From assembly GCF_000971235.1 (NCBI RefSeq), contig NZ_BBMB01000014.1:32050-96049 (forward strand): DNA of 64,000 bases, written 5' to 3'. Below are positions 35,762-44,109 of this stretch, piece after piece; within the stretch, counting starts at the first letter, position 1; each line of letters opens with the position of its first letter. Below the pieces are notes generated by a model. The model was not told the origin of the DNA. It worked only from the letters and a program-made list of their open reading frames with translations, and did no database searches. The stretch comes from Demequina subtropica. Lineage in GTDB: Bacteria; Actinomycetota; Actinomycetes; Actinomycetales; Demequinaceae. The position numbers and the translations under genes were made by a program.

Positions 35762-35794
35762 AGCGCCGGCCGCCCCGAGGGAGCGACCGGCGCT
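35762..35794 (-). terminator. Probable terminator of the proVWX operon
   Basis: AGCGCCGG (35762-35769) pairs with CCGGCGCT (35787-35794), with a partly paired interior, 17 bases beyond the proX stop. The remaining 110 bp between the thioesterase gene and this hairpin show no gene or clear signal. Confidence 0.55.
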
Positions 35795-35810
35795 GCGGTG
35801 AGGACGGGTG

Positions 35811-36710
35811 CTACGCGGTGAGCGAGTCGACCCACTCCTGGTTCGCGGCGACCCACTCGGACACGATGTCCGCGTAGTCGGCCGAGTCCGCGCCGTTGAG
35901 CTGGTTCTCGAGGTCGTACAGGTGGTCGGCGTCCATGGTGAACGCACCCATCCACTCGGCGACCTCGGGGAAGTCCTCGCCCAGGCCGGTGCGGCCGTAG
36001 GTCACGATGTTCTCGGCCTCGCCGAGCGTGCCCTCGGGGTCCTCGAGGTTCTTGAGGTCGTACGCGCCGTAGGCCCAGTGGGGCTCCCACAGCGTGACGA
36101 TGATGTTCTCGCCGTTCGACGTGGCGGTGTCGAGCTCCGAGAGCATCGCGGGGGTCGACGAGGTGAGGAACTCCATGCCCTCCAGGCCGTAGGTCGGGAT
36201 GACCGCGTCCTGGACGGTCGCGGTGAGGCCCGCGCCGGGCTCGATGCCGACGATGCGGCCGTCGAACTCGTCGGCGTGCTCCGCGAGGTCCGCGAGCGAG
36301 TCGATCGGAGCGTCGGCGTTGACCGCGACGGTGAGGGCGGCGGAGTCGAACCAGGCGCCGATCTCCTCCATGTCGTCACCGAACTCCTCGATGTACGAGG
36401 CGTGGGTGAGCGGCAGCCACACGTCGGTCACCACGTCGTAGTCGCCGTCCGCGACGCCCTGGAACACCACGGCGGGGTCGGCGTACTCGAGCTCGACGTT
36501 GTAGCCCTTGCCCTCGAGGATGTTCTCCCACAGGAGCGAGGTCGCGAGCGACTCGTCCCAGCCGTTGAACACGGCGAGGGTGAGGTCGCCACCGGCGGTC
36601 CCGGTGCCCGAGGTCGCCTCCTCGGTGGTCTCGGCGTCCGCCGAGCAGCCGGCGAGCACGAGGCCGCCGGCGGCGGCCATGGCGAAGGGCGCGAAGGCGC
36701 GAAGCTTCAT
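35811..36710 (-). CDS. proX: Glycine betaine/proline ABC transporter binding lipoprotein
   Basis: A 299-residue lipoprotein (lipobox VLAGC, Cys about 22) with an OpuAC domain in the normal order: DLTLAVFNGWDESLATSLLW, YADPAVVFQGVADGDYDVVT, WLPLTHASY, RIVGIEPGAGLTATVQDAV, and IIVTLWEPHWAYGAYDLKNL. The Trp/Tyr-rich pocket suits the trimethylammonium group of glycine betaine. Start ATG 36710 has an AAAGGAAA ribosome-binding site. It is the last gene of proV-proW-proX, 138 bp after proW, a gap that may hold its own promoter. Compare the rearranged OpuC-type protein at 10865-11869. Confidence 0.93.
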   Translation of the reverse strand: MKLRAFAPFAMAAAGGLVLAGCSADAETTEEATSGTGTAGGDLTLAVFNGWDESLATSLLWENILEGKGYNVELEYADPAVVFQGVADGDYDVVTDVWLPLTHASYIEEFGDDMEEIGAWFDSAALTVAVNADAPIDSLADLAEHADEFDGRIVGIEPGAGLTATVQDAVIPTYGLEGMEFLTSSTPAMLSELDTATSNGENIIVTLWEPHWAYGAYDLKNLEDPEGTLGEAENIVTYGRTGLGEDFPEVAEWMGAFTMDADHLYDLENQLNGADSADYADIVSEWVAANQEWVDSLTA

Positions 36711-36848
36711 GATGATGTTTCCTTTCGCAGCGAGGGGTGTCTCCCCCCGCAGTGAGCACCGGCCGCCCATCGGTAGAGGCGGGGTGCACGCGGCTCCCTC
36801 AGAAGCCGCGAGGTCGAGGCACCGTCCCGGAGGACGATGCGGTGGTGG

Positions 36849-37793
36849 TCAGACGCCGAGCTGCGGCGCGCTCGTCGCGGTCGGGGCGCTGGTCTCCTCG
36901 GCGTCGAAGCGGGCCTGCTCGGCGGCCTCGTGGCGCGCGAGGCGGCGCTTGCGCCACGTCGAGTACAGGCCCATGCCCTTGCCGAACGATGCGGTGAACC
37001 GGTCGAGCAGGATCGCGAGCACCACCACGGAAAGGCCGGCCTCCCAGCCGAGCCGGCCGTTGAGGGCCGAGACCGCCTGGACCACGTCGCCGCCGAGGCC
37101 GCCCGCGCCGACGAAGCCCGCGATGACGACCATCGAGAGCGACAGCATGATGATCTGGTTGATGCCGGCCATGATCGAGGGCATCGCGAGCGGGATCTGG
37201 ATCTGGCGCAGGATGCGACGCGGGTGCGCGCCGAAGGCCTGGCCGGCCTCGACGACCTCCTTGTCCACGCCGCGGATGCCGAGCTCGGTGAGGCGCACGC
37301 CGGGGGCCATCGCGAAGACGATGGTCGCGATCACGCCGGGGGCCACGCCGACGCGGAACAGCGCGAGCGCGGGGATGAGGTAGACGAAGGCGGGCAGCGT
37401 CTGCAGGAAGTCCATGACGGGCTTCACCACCTTGGAGACCGTGTCGTTGCGCGCGGCCCAGATACCGAGCGGCACCGAGAGCGCGACGGCGAGGAACGCG
37501 GCGACCAGCACGAGCGCGAGCGAGTCGATCGCGTTGTCCCACTGGTCGACGCCGATGATGAAGAGCAGGCCGAGCACGGAGCCCACGGCGAACCTCCATC
37601 CACGCGCCAGCAGCGCGCCGAGCGCGACGACGACGACCACGACGAGCTCCGGAGGCGTCGCGAAGACCCAGGCGACGGCGTCGAAGAGCTGGATGAAGAT
37701 CTCGCGGAGGCCCTCGAAGAACCACGAGAACGTGTCCTCGAGCCAGTCGAAGAAGCTGTCGATCCAGGTTCCTACGGGGATGCGGAATTCCAT
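36849..37793 (-). CDS. proW: Glycine betaine/proline ABC transporter permease
   Basis: A 314-residue permease with an amphipathic N-terminus (WIDSFFDWLEDTFSWFFEGL) and about seven helices. ProW motifs are VKPVMDFLQTLPAFVYLIPA, APGVRLTELGIRGVDKEVVE, the coupling loop GQAFGAHPRRILRQIQIPLA and FVGAGGLGGDVVQAV. The C-terminal 45 residues are a charged cytoplasmic tail. ATG 37793 overlaps the proV stop by one base, so the genes are cotranscribed and coupled. Confidence 0.95.
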   Translation of the reverse strand: MEFRIPVGTWIDSFFDWLEDTFSWFFEGLREIFIQLFDAVAWVFATPPELVVVVVVALGALLARGWRFAVGSVLGLLFIIGVDQWDNAIDSLALVLVAAFLAVALSVPLGIWAARNDTVSKVVKPVMDFLQTLPAFVYLIPALALFRVGVAPGVIATIVFAMAPGVRLTELGIRGVDKEVVEAGQAFGAHPRRILRQIQIPLAMPSIMAGINQIIMLSLSMVVIAGFVGAGGLGGDVVQAVSALNGRLGWEAGLSVVVLAILLDRFTASFGKGMGLYSTWRKRRLARHEAAEQARFDAEETSAPTATSAPQLGV

Positions 37794-39091
37794 CAGATGG
37801 CCTCCTTCGTCTCGGTGGCGCCGGCTCCGACCGCGGCCTCCAGGACCTGGTCGACCTCGGCGGTGGGCATCGGGTCGGGTCGCGGCGCGGCCTGGACGGC
37901 GGCCTCGGGCTCGCCGCCGAGCGCGGCGAGCAGCGTGACGCGCGGGATGACGCCCACGAGCCGGTCGCGCTCGTCGAGCACGCCGAGCGGCAGCGCGGCC
38001 TCGAGCGACGGGATGAAGAGGTCCGCGAGCGCGGTGTCCTTCGCGACGGCGCCGTGGTCGGACTGGATCACGCTCGAGAGGTCCTTCACGCCGCGGCGCA
38101 CCAGGTCGAACACGTCCCGGTCGCGGACCCAGCCGACGATGCTGCGGTCCTTGTTCACCACGTACGCGCCGGCGAGCTGCTCGTCGCGCATGAGGGTCAG
38201 CGCGGCGCGGGGGCCTGCGCCGACGTGGACCACGGCGCGCGGCTTGCGCATGACAGACTCCGCGGTGAGCACCTTGGTGCGGTCGACGTCCTGCACGAAC
38301 TGCTCCACGTAGTCGTTCGCGGGGTTGGTGAGGATGTCCTCGGGCGAGCCGATCTGGACGATGCGGCCGTCGCGCATGACGGCGATGCGGTCGCCGATGT
38401 ACATGGCCTCGTTGAGGTCGTGAGTGATGAAGATGATGGTCTTGCCGAGCTCCGCCTGGAGCTCGAGCAGCTGGTCCTGCATCTCGCGACGGATCAGCGG
38501 GTCGAGCGCGGAGAAGGCCTCGTCCATGAGCAGCACGTCCGTGTCGGCCGCGAGCGCACGGGCGAGTCCCACGCGCTGCTGCATGCCGCCGGAGAGCTCC
38601 GCGGGGTGCTTCTCCTCCCAGCCCTTGAGCCCGACGATCTCGGTGACCTGACGCGCCTTGGCGACGCGCTCCTCACGCTCGACGCCCTGGATCTCGAGGC
38701 CGTAGGCGACGTTGTCGATCACCGTGCGGTGGGGCAGCAGCGCGAAGTGCTGGAACACCATCGAGATGCGCTTCCTGCGGATCTCGCGCAGGCGCTTGGC
38801 GGGGATGTCGGTGATCGACTCGCCGCCCACCTCGACGGTTCCTGCGGTGGCCTCGTGCAGGCCGTTCAGCATGCGGATGAGGGTCGACTTGCCCGAGCCG
38901 GACAGCCCCATCACCACGAAGATCTCGCCGCGCCTCACCTCGAAGGAGGCGTCGATGACGGCGGCGGTGGTGCCGGAGGGGAGGTCCTCACGCGGCGTCC
39001 CCCGGTGCAGCGCGATCACCGCCTCGTCGGCGTGGCGCCCGAAGACCTTGTAGAGGCCGTCTGCGCGCAGGGCGATCGTGTCGTCGTTCAT
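37793..39091 (-). CDS. proV: Glycine betaine/proline ABC transporter ATPase with CBS domains
   Basis: A 432-residue ATPase of the ProV/OpuAA class. Walker A is GLSGSGKST (about 62-70), then VFQHFALLPHRTVIDNVAYG, signature LSGGMQQRVGLARAL, Walker B VLLMDEAFSALDPLIR and IIFITHDLNEAMYIGDR. Two CBS modules follow from about residue 270 (VMRKPRAVVHVGAGPRAALT to VIPRVTLLAALGG), the region that senses ionic strength in OpuA. The C-terminus is an Ala/Pro/Glu-rich tail. It is the first gene of the operon, preceded by a long untranslated region with a possible leader peptide. Confidence 0.95.
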   Translation of the reverse strand: MNDDTIALRADGLYKVFGRHADEAVIALHRGTPREDLPSGTTAAVIDASFEVRRGEIFVVMGLSGSGKSTLIRMLNGLHEATAGTVEVGGESITDIPAKRLREIRRKRISMVFQHFALLPHRTVIDNVAYGLEIQGVEREERVAKARQVTEIVGLKGWEEKHPAELSGGMQQRVGLARALAADTDVLLMDEAFSALDPLIRREMQDQLLELQAELGKTIIFITHDLNEAMYIGDRIAVMRDGRIVQIGSPEDILTNPANDYVEQFVQDVDRTKVLTAESVMRKPRAVVHVGAGPRAALTLMRDEQLAGAYVVNKDRSIVGWVRDRDVFDLVRRGVKDLSSVIQSDHGAVAKDTALADLFIPSLEAALPLGVLDERDRLVGVIPRVTLLAALGGEPEAAVQAAPRPDPMPTAEVDQVLEAAVGAGATETKEAI

Positions 39092-39426
39092 GTGGTCCTT
39101 CAGCTCCTCGAGAGGTGCGCAAGGGCCTCGGCTAGCGAGGGGACTCGCAGCCGTCGGACGGCAATCACGGGCCCGCCGGGCAACGCGGAAGCGTCGCTAC
39201 TAACACTCCGACGCGTCTACCGGGGACGGGTCGCGTCAGGAGGCCTTTGGCTGGTCATTGGCGTCCCCTTTGATGAGCGTTTGCTCTCGGGAACGGCCCT
39301 GCGACCGTAACAACCGGGACCTGTGTCCTGTCCAACTGAGACGGGCTTCGTTACACAAATGCAACAATTGATCGGATGCAAAGGATGATGCGCCGGTCGC
39401 GCATCGTCCCTGGCAGATAAGCCGAG
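39092..39426 (-). promoter_or_regulatory. 335-bp upstream region of proVWX with a possible leader peptide
   Basis: No full gene is present. On the minus strand a 13-codon frame (39258-39217, MTSQRPPDATRPR) is preceded by AAAGGGG six bases before its ATG, a better ribosome-binding site than most genes here have. Small hairpins (GCGTCG/CGACGC and CCGTC/GACGG) lie between it and proV. Promoter elements are unclear; TTGGAC and TACGGT near 39340-39305 are candidates with a long spacer. The section 39340-39390 is AT-rich. One decamer copy sits at 39400-39409, just past the tesB stop. Confidence 0.4.
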
Positions 39427-40299
39427 CTAGAGGCGGATCATGCCCTCCTGGGCCGCCGAGGCGACGAGCCTGCCGTCCTCGGAGAAGATCCAGGTGCCCG
39501 TGAGACCTCGGCCGCCCTGGGCCGTGGGGGAGTCCTGGACGAACAGCAGCCACTCGTCGGCGCGGGCCGGCCGGTGCCACCACATCGCGTGGTCGAGGCT
39601 CGCGAACGAGATGTCGGGGGTCACCCACGAGGCGCCGTGGCGGCGCAGCAGGGGCTCGAGCATCACCTGGTCGGAGCCGAAGGCGAGGAACGCGCGGTGG
39701 AGCAGGTCGGAGCCCTCGATCGGCTGGCGGAGGCGCATCCACGCCGTCTGGTGCTGCTTGGGCCGCTTGTCGGGGCCCAGGAACAGCGAGCCCTCGACGT
39801 GGCGCACGTCGAAGGGCGCCTCGGTGAGCCAGAAGTCGGCCGACGGGTGCCCCTGGAACGGCGCGAGCACGTCGATGCCCGACCGCACGGTCTCGGGGCC
39901 GGGGACCTCGGGCATGCGCACCGCGTGCTCGGGTCCCTCCTGCTCGACCTGGAAGGACGCGATCATCGACAGGATCGGGCGGCCCTCCTGGAGCGCGTGC
40001 GTGCGCCGAGCGGAGAAGGAGCGCCCGTCACGGAGCACCTCGACCTCGAACTGGATGGGCTTGGAGGCGTCCCCCGCGCGCAGGAAGTAGCCGTGCAGCG
40101 AGTGCGCGAAGCGGTCGTCGGGAACGGTGGCGCCCGCGGCGAGCAGCGCCTGGGCGAGCACCTGGCCGCCGAAGACGCGGCCGCCGGGCATCGGCATCGA
40201 GTCGCCCTCGAAGCTCGTGTCCCCGTCGCGGCGCAGCGTGAGCGCGGCCAGACCTGCCGCCACGGCGGACTCCGCCCACACGTCCTCGGTCACGGACAT
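39427..40299 (-). CDS. tesB: Acyl-CoA thioesterase II
   Basis: A 290-residue double hot-dog thioesterase of the TesB family. GGRVFGGQVLAQALLAAGAT (about 38-57) and AHSLHGYFLRAGDASKPIQF in the first domain and SFASLDHAMWWHRPARADEW with GRGLTGTWIFSEDGRLVASA in the second are typical; the Asp of LDHAMWWH and nearby Thr/Gln residues form the usual active site. It cleaves medium- and long-chain acyl-CoAs. ATG 40299 overlaps the glbO stop by one base (TGATG), so it is the third gene of mscS-glbO-tesB. Confidence 0.95.
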   Translation of the reverse strand: MSVTEDVWAESAVAAGLAALTLRRDGDTSFEGDSMPMPGGRVFGGQVLAQALLAAGATVPDDRFAHSLHGYFLRAGDASKPIQFEVEVLRDGRSFSARRTHALQEGRPILSMIASFQVEQEGPEHAVRMPEVPGPETVRSGIDVLAPFQGHPSADFWLTEAPFDVRHVEGSLFLGPDKRPKQHQTAWMRLRQPIEGSDLLHRAFLAFGSDQVMLEPLLRRHGASWVTPDISFASLDHAMWWHRPARADEWLLFVQDSPTAQGGRGLTGTWIFSEDGRLVASAAQEGMIRL

Positions 40300-40751
40300 C
40301 AGACCTCCTCGGTCGGTTCGAAAGAGTTGACCATCGAGTGCGCGGCGCGCTCGAGGTAGTCCATCAGCGTGACCGCGTGCAGCGGCGCGAGGTCCTGCCG
40401 CGCGACGGCCTCGCGCATGCACGCGATCCAGCGGTCGCGGGCATCGGGGTTGACCTTGAACGGCATGTGCCGCATGCGCAGGCGCGGGTGGCCGCGCTGC
40501 TCGGAGTACGTGGTGGGCCCGCCCCAGTACTGCTCGAGGAACATGGTGAGGCGTTGGACGGCGCCCTCCATGTCGTCGGCCGGGTACATCGGCTTGAGGA
40601 CCGGATCGTGCTCGACGCCGTCGTAGAACCTGCGGACGATCGCCTCGAAGGTCGCGTGGCCGCCGACCGCCTCAAAGAAGCTCTGACTCTCGGTCTGCGT
40701 GGGGCCGGCTCCCACGGTCATGCCCGGCGCGGGGGTGGGTGCGTCGGTCAC
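40299..40751 (-). CDS. glbO: Group II truncated haemoglobin
   Basis: A 150-residue cytoplasmic 2-on-2 haemoglobin of the GlbO class. [60 protein letters not shown] (distal region to proximal His in RHMPF) and DRWIACM with the Trp of position G8 are diagnostic. The N-terminus has about 25 extra Pro/Thr-rich residues. Probable roles are oxygen or nitric oxide chemistry. The GTG start at 40751 overlaps the mscS stop (GTGA). Confidence 0.94.
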   Translation of the reverse strand: MTDAPTPAPGMTVGAGPTQTESQSFFEAVGGHATFEAIVRRFYDGVEHDPVLKPMYPADDMEGAVQRLTMFLEQYWGGPTTYSEQRGHPRLRMRHMPFKVNPDARDRWIACMREAVARQDLAPLHAVTLMDYLERAAHSMVNSFEPTEEV

Positions 40752-41854
40752 TCGTCGTCCCCGTCCGCGTCGTTCCGTGGCGGCAGCGGCCGCCCGTTGT
40801 CATCGGTGGGCTGGTCGCGCTCGTCGTCGGCCGCGGAGTCGTGCACCGCGCGCGTGCCGCGTCCGCTGTCGACCACCATGGCGTCGCCGGGCACCGCGAG
40901 CTCGATCCCGCGCTCGGCGAGGACGCGGCGCAGCTGCATCCGCACCTCGCGCTGCACATCCCACTGCGTCGCCGGGTTCACCTGCACCAGCAGGCGGAGC
41001 ATCACCGCGTTGTACTCGAGCGACTCGACGCCCGCGACCTCGGCATCGCCAAGGATCGCGGCGGCGATCCGCTTGTGGCTGCCGCGCGCCGCCTCGACCG
41101 CGTCGATCATCGCCTGGCGCGCGGCCTCGATGTCGGTGTCGTACGCGAAGCGGACCTCGATGAGCGCGCGCGACCATAGCCGCGTCATGTTCCCCACGCG
41201 CGTGATCTCCCCGTTGGGCACGTACCAGACGGTGCCGTCGAGCGACCGCAGCCGCGTGCACCGCAGCGCCACCTCCTCGACCGTGCCGGTGGCCTCGCCC
41301 AGGTTCACCACATCGCCCACGCCGTACTGGTCCTCCATGAGCATGAACACGCCGCTCAGCACGTCCTTGACCAGCGACTGGGCGCCGAAGCCCAGCGCCA
41401 CACCGGCGATACCGGCGGAGGCGAGCATCGGCCCCACGGGGACGCCGAACACCGACAGCGCGGTGGTGACCCCGATCGCGATGAGGATCACCGCGAGAGT
41501 GGACGTGAGCACGCGCCTGAGCGTGTTGGCGCGCTGACGGCGCCGCTCGGCCTCGAGCCTCAGCTCCATGGTCGGCGGCTCCGCGACAGGCATCTTGGCC
41601 TTGCGCAGCGCGCGGCGGGCGCGGTGGTCCAGCGGGGCGCCGCGCTCGATGCCCATGGTGATGCCCTGGATGAGCGCGCGGCCGACGAACCACGCGAGCA
41701 CCAGGATCAGCAGCGCGATGCCGAGGCCGACGAGCTCGCCGTTGCGGCCGCTGAGAATATCCGACCAGGTGTCGGCGATATCGCCCGCGGGGCCCGTGAG
41801 CGTCGAGTCGACGGACGAGGACGTCTCCGGCTCCGAGGTTTCCAGATGCAGCAT
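40748..41854 (-). CDS. Small-conductance mechanosensitive ion channel, MscS family
   Basis: A 368-residue membrane protein. Helices lie around residues 40-62, 118-140 and the pore helix 145-170, where [20 protein letters not shown] matches the MscS TM3 Gly/Ala packing motif. It is followed by the beta domain [40 protein letters not shown] and a C-terminal alpha/beta region with an acidic tail. It releases solutes on hypo-osmotic shock, complementing the betaine importers. ATG 41854 lies six bases after TACATT (41866-41861), a probable leaderless start, divergent from malQ. Confidence 0.93.
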   Translation of the reverse strand: MLHLETSEPETSSSVDSTLTGPAGDIADTWSDILSGRNGELVGLGIALLILVLAWFVGRALIQGITMGIERGAPLDHRARRALRKAKMPVAEPPTMELRLEAERRRQRANTLRRVLTSTLAVILIAIGVTTALSVFGVPVGPMLASAGIAGVALGFGAQSLVKDVLSGVFMLMEDQYGVGDVVNLGEATGTVEEVALRCTRLRSLDGTVWYVPNGEITRVGNMTRLWSRALIEVRFAYDTDIEAARQAMIDAVEAARGSHKRIAAAILGDAEVAGVESLEYNAVMLRLLVQVNPATQWDVQREVRMQLRRVLAERGIELAVPGDAMVVDSGRGTRAVHDSAADDERDQPTDDNGRPLPPRNDADGDDE

Positions 41855-41918
41855 TGGACCAATGTAACCAGCGCGCGGCGCTCGACCTATCCACCCTCGC
41901 ATCTGGCAGGATTGCAGT

Positions 41919-44063
41919 GTGATCGATGCGCCCGAGGTCGAGCGCGAGACTCCGTCGGAGGCTCTCGTCGCGCTCGCGCGCGCGTGCAGAGTCTCGGTGG
42001 AGTACTACGCCATCGACGGAACCCAGGTCCACTGCTCCGCCGCGGCCATCCGCGCCGCCCTCGCCGCGATGGGGCTCGATGCCTCGTCAGACGCCGCATG
42101 CGAACGCTCGCTCGCGGCGCTCGAGGACCAGGAATGGCTGCGGCTGGTGCCGCCGGTGACGGTGGTCACGCAGGGCGATTCCCGCGAGATCCCCGTGCAC
42201 GTGGTGGACGGCGAGCCCGCCGAGCTCACGCTGACCCTCGAGTCCGGGGAGGAGCGCGAGCCCGAGCAGCTCGACCGCTGGGTGCCTCCGCGGGAGGTGG
42301 GCCACCAGACGATGGGGCGGGCCACCTTCGAGATCCCCGGCGACCTCCCGCTCGGCTGGCATCTGGTCGAGGCGCGCACCACGGGTCGCACCGCGCGCGG
42401 CTACGTCGTGGTGACCCCGCGCGAGGTGACCGTGCCCGCGCACGTGCGCGAGCATCGTCCGTGGGGCCTCACAGTGCAGCTGTACTCGCTGCGCTCGTCG
42501 CGCTCATGGGGGATCGGGGACCTCGCGGACCTCGCCGACCTCTGCGCGCTCGGCAAGGCGCGCGGCGAGGCCGACTTCGTGCTCATCAACCCGCTCCACG
42601 CGACGGAGCCCGTGGCCCCGATCACGAACTCCCCGTACCTGCCGACGTCCAAGCGCTACATGTCGCCGCTCTACATCCGCGTCGAGGACATCCCCGAGGT
42701 TGCGTACCTCCCGTCGCAGCAGCGCGCGCTCCTCGCGTGGGAGGCGGAGCGGCCGCAGCGCACCAACGACACGGACGAGCAGCTCGACCGCAACGCGATC
42801 TGGCGCCTCAAGGCCGCCGCGCTCGAGGAGGTGTTCCGCGCGCCCCGCTCGGCGGGCCGCGAGGCGCTGTTCGAGCAGTTCTGCATCCGTGAGGGCGCCG
42901 CGCTCGAGGACTTCGCGACGTGGAGCGCGATCGCGGAGGCGCACAAGGGCCTGCCGTGGCCCGCGGAGCTCGAGTCGCCGTCCTCGCCCGCGGTGGCCGC
43001 GTGGCGCGACGAGCACGCGGACCGGGTGCTCTACCACGCGTGGCTCCAATGGATCTGCGAGGAGCAGCTCGCCCGCGCACAGGCGACCGCGGACCGCGCC
43101 GGCATGAGCATCGGCGTGATGATCGACCTCGCGGTGGGCGTCCACCCCGAGGGCGCCGACGCGTGGTCGTACCAGCGCGTGCTCGCCCAGGGCATGAGCA
43201 TGGGCGCGCCGCCGGACTTCTACAACGCGCTGGGCCAGGACTGGTCCATCCCGCCGTGGCAGCCGCGCGCGCTCGAGGCGGCCGCGTACCTCCCGTTCCG
43301 CGACCTGGTGCGCGCCGCCGTCCGCAACGCGGGCGCGCTGCGCATCGACCACGTGCTCGGCATGTTCCGGCAGTGGTGGGTGCCCGAGGGGCACGTCCCC
43401 GTCGACGGCGTGTACGTCTACGTCGACCACGAGGCGCTCATCGGGATCATCGCGCTCGAGGCGGAGCGCGCGGGTGCGATCGTCATCGGCGAGGACCTGG
43501 GCACGGTCGAGCCGTGGGTGCGGGAGTACCTCCACGGCCGCGGCATCCTCGGCACGTCGATCGCGTGGTTCGAGCGTCACGACGACGGCGCGCCGCGCCT
43601 GCCGGAGGACTACCGCGCCGACACGCTCGCCGCGGTCACCACGCATGACCTGCCGCCCACCGGCGCGTACCTCGCGGGCGAGCACGTGCGCCTGCGTGCC
43701 GAGCTCGGGATGCTGGGCGAGGGGTCCATCGAGGACGCGCAGGCCGAGGCCGAGCGTGAGCGCCAGGCCTTCATCGACGTCATGCTCGAGCGCCGCTGGA
43801 TCCTCTCGGACTACAACGAGGAGGACCTCATCGCGGGGCTCCACCGCTGGGTCCTGTCGAGCCCCGCGCTGCTCACCGGCGTCGCGGTGACCGACGCGGT
43901 GGGGGAGCGGCGCGCGCAGAACATGCCGGGCACCGACACCGAGTACCCCAACTGGTGCATGCCCGTCACGGACGGCAACGGCGTCCCGGTGCTGCTCGAC
44001 GACCTCTTCGAGCACCCGCGCGTGCGACGCCTGTTCCGCGCGATCAAGTCCGCGCGCTCCTGA
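41919..44063 (+). CDS. malQ: 4-alpha-glucanotransferase (amylomaltase)
   Basis: A 714-residue GH77 enzyme that transfers maltooligosaccharide units in glycogen and maltodextrin metabolism. An N-terminal beta-rich extension (about 1-165) typical of actinobacterial MalQ precedes the barrel. Key stretches are LTVQLYSLRSSRSWGIGDLA, SPYLPTSKRYMSPLYI, LRIDHVLGMFRQWW (nucleophile Asp), VIGEDLGTVEPWV (acid/base Glu) and TTHDLPPTGAYLAGE (third acidic residue). The start is GTG 41919; CAGGAT six bases before it may be the -10. It is monocistronic, ended by a decamer-pair terminator. Confidence 0.95.
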   Translation: MIDAPEVERETPSEALVALARACRVSVEYYAIDGTQVHCSAAAIRAALAAMGLDASSDAACERSLAALEDQEWLRLVPPVTVVTQGDSREIPVHVVDGEPAELTLTLESGEEREPEQLDRWVPPREVGHQTMGRATFEIPGDLPLGWHLVEARTTGRTARGYVVVTPREVTVPAHVREHRPWGLTVQLYSLRSSRSWGIGDLADLADLCALGKARGEADFVLINPLHATEPVAPITNSPYLPTSKRYMSPLYIRVEDIPEVAYLPSQQRALLAWEAERPQRTNDTDEQLDRNAIWRLKAAALEEVFRAPRSAGREALFEQFCIREGAALEDFATWSAIAEAHKGLPWPAELESPSSPAVAAWRDEHADRVLYHAWLQWICEEQLARAQATADRAGMSIGVMIDLAVGVHPEGADAWSYQRVLAQGMSMGAPPDFYNALGQDWSIPPWQPRALEAAAYLPFRDLVRAAVRNAGALRIDHVLGMFRQWWVPEGHVPVDGVYVYVDHEALIGIIALEAERAGAIVIGEDLGTVEPWVREYLHGRGILGTSIAWFERHDDGAPRLPEDYRADTLAAVTTHDLPPTGAYLAGEHVRLRAELGMLGEGSIEDAQAEAERERQAFIDVMLERRWILSDYNEEDLIAGLHRWVLSSPALLTGVAVTDAVGERRAQNMPGTDTEYPNWCMPVTDGNGVPVLLDDLFEHPRVRRLFRAIKSARS

Positions 44064-44071
44064 CCGCCGCC

Positions 44072-44101
44072 GGGACGATGCGGCGCGTGCCGCATCGTCC
44101 C
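44072..44101. terminator. Terminator formed by an inverted pair of the iterated decamer
   Basis: A 13-bp perfect stem (44072-44084 with 44089-44101, loop GCGT) between malQ and the convergent pepN. Each arm contains a full GGACGATGCG copy (44073-44082 and, inverted, 44091-44100). Confidence 0.85.
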
Positions 44102-44109
44102 TCGCCTCG

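Noticed and set aside
34678..36090. A 470-codon minus-strand frame across the thioesterase and proX genes
   Set aside because: No domain, Arg-rich composition, and it overlaps genes with clear homology in other frames.
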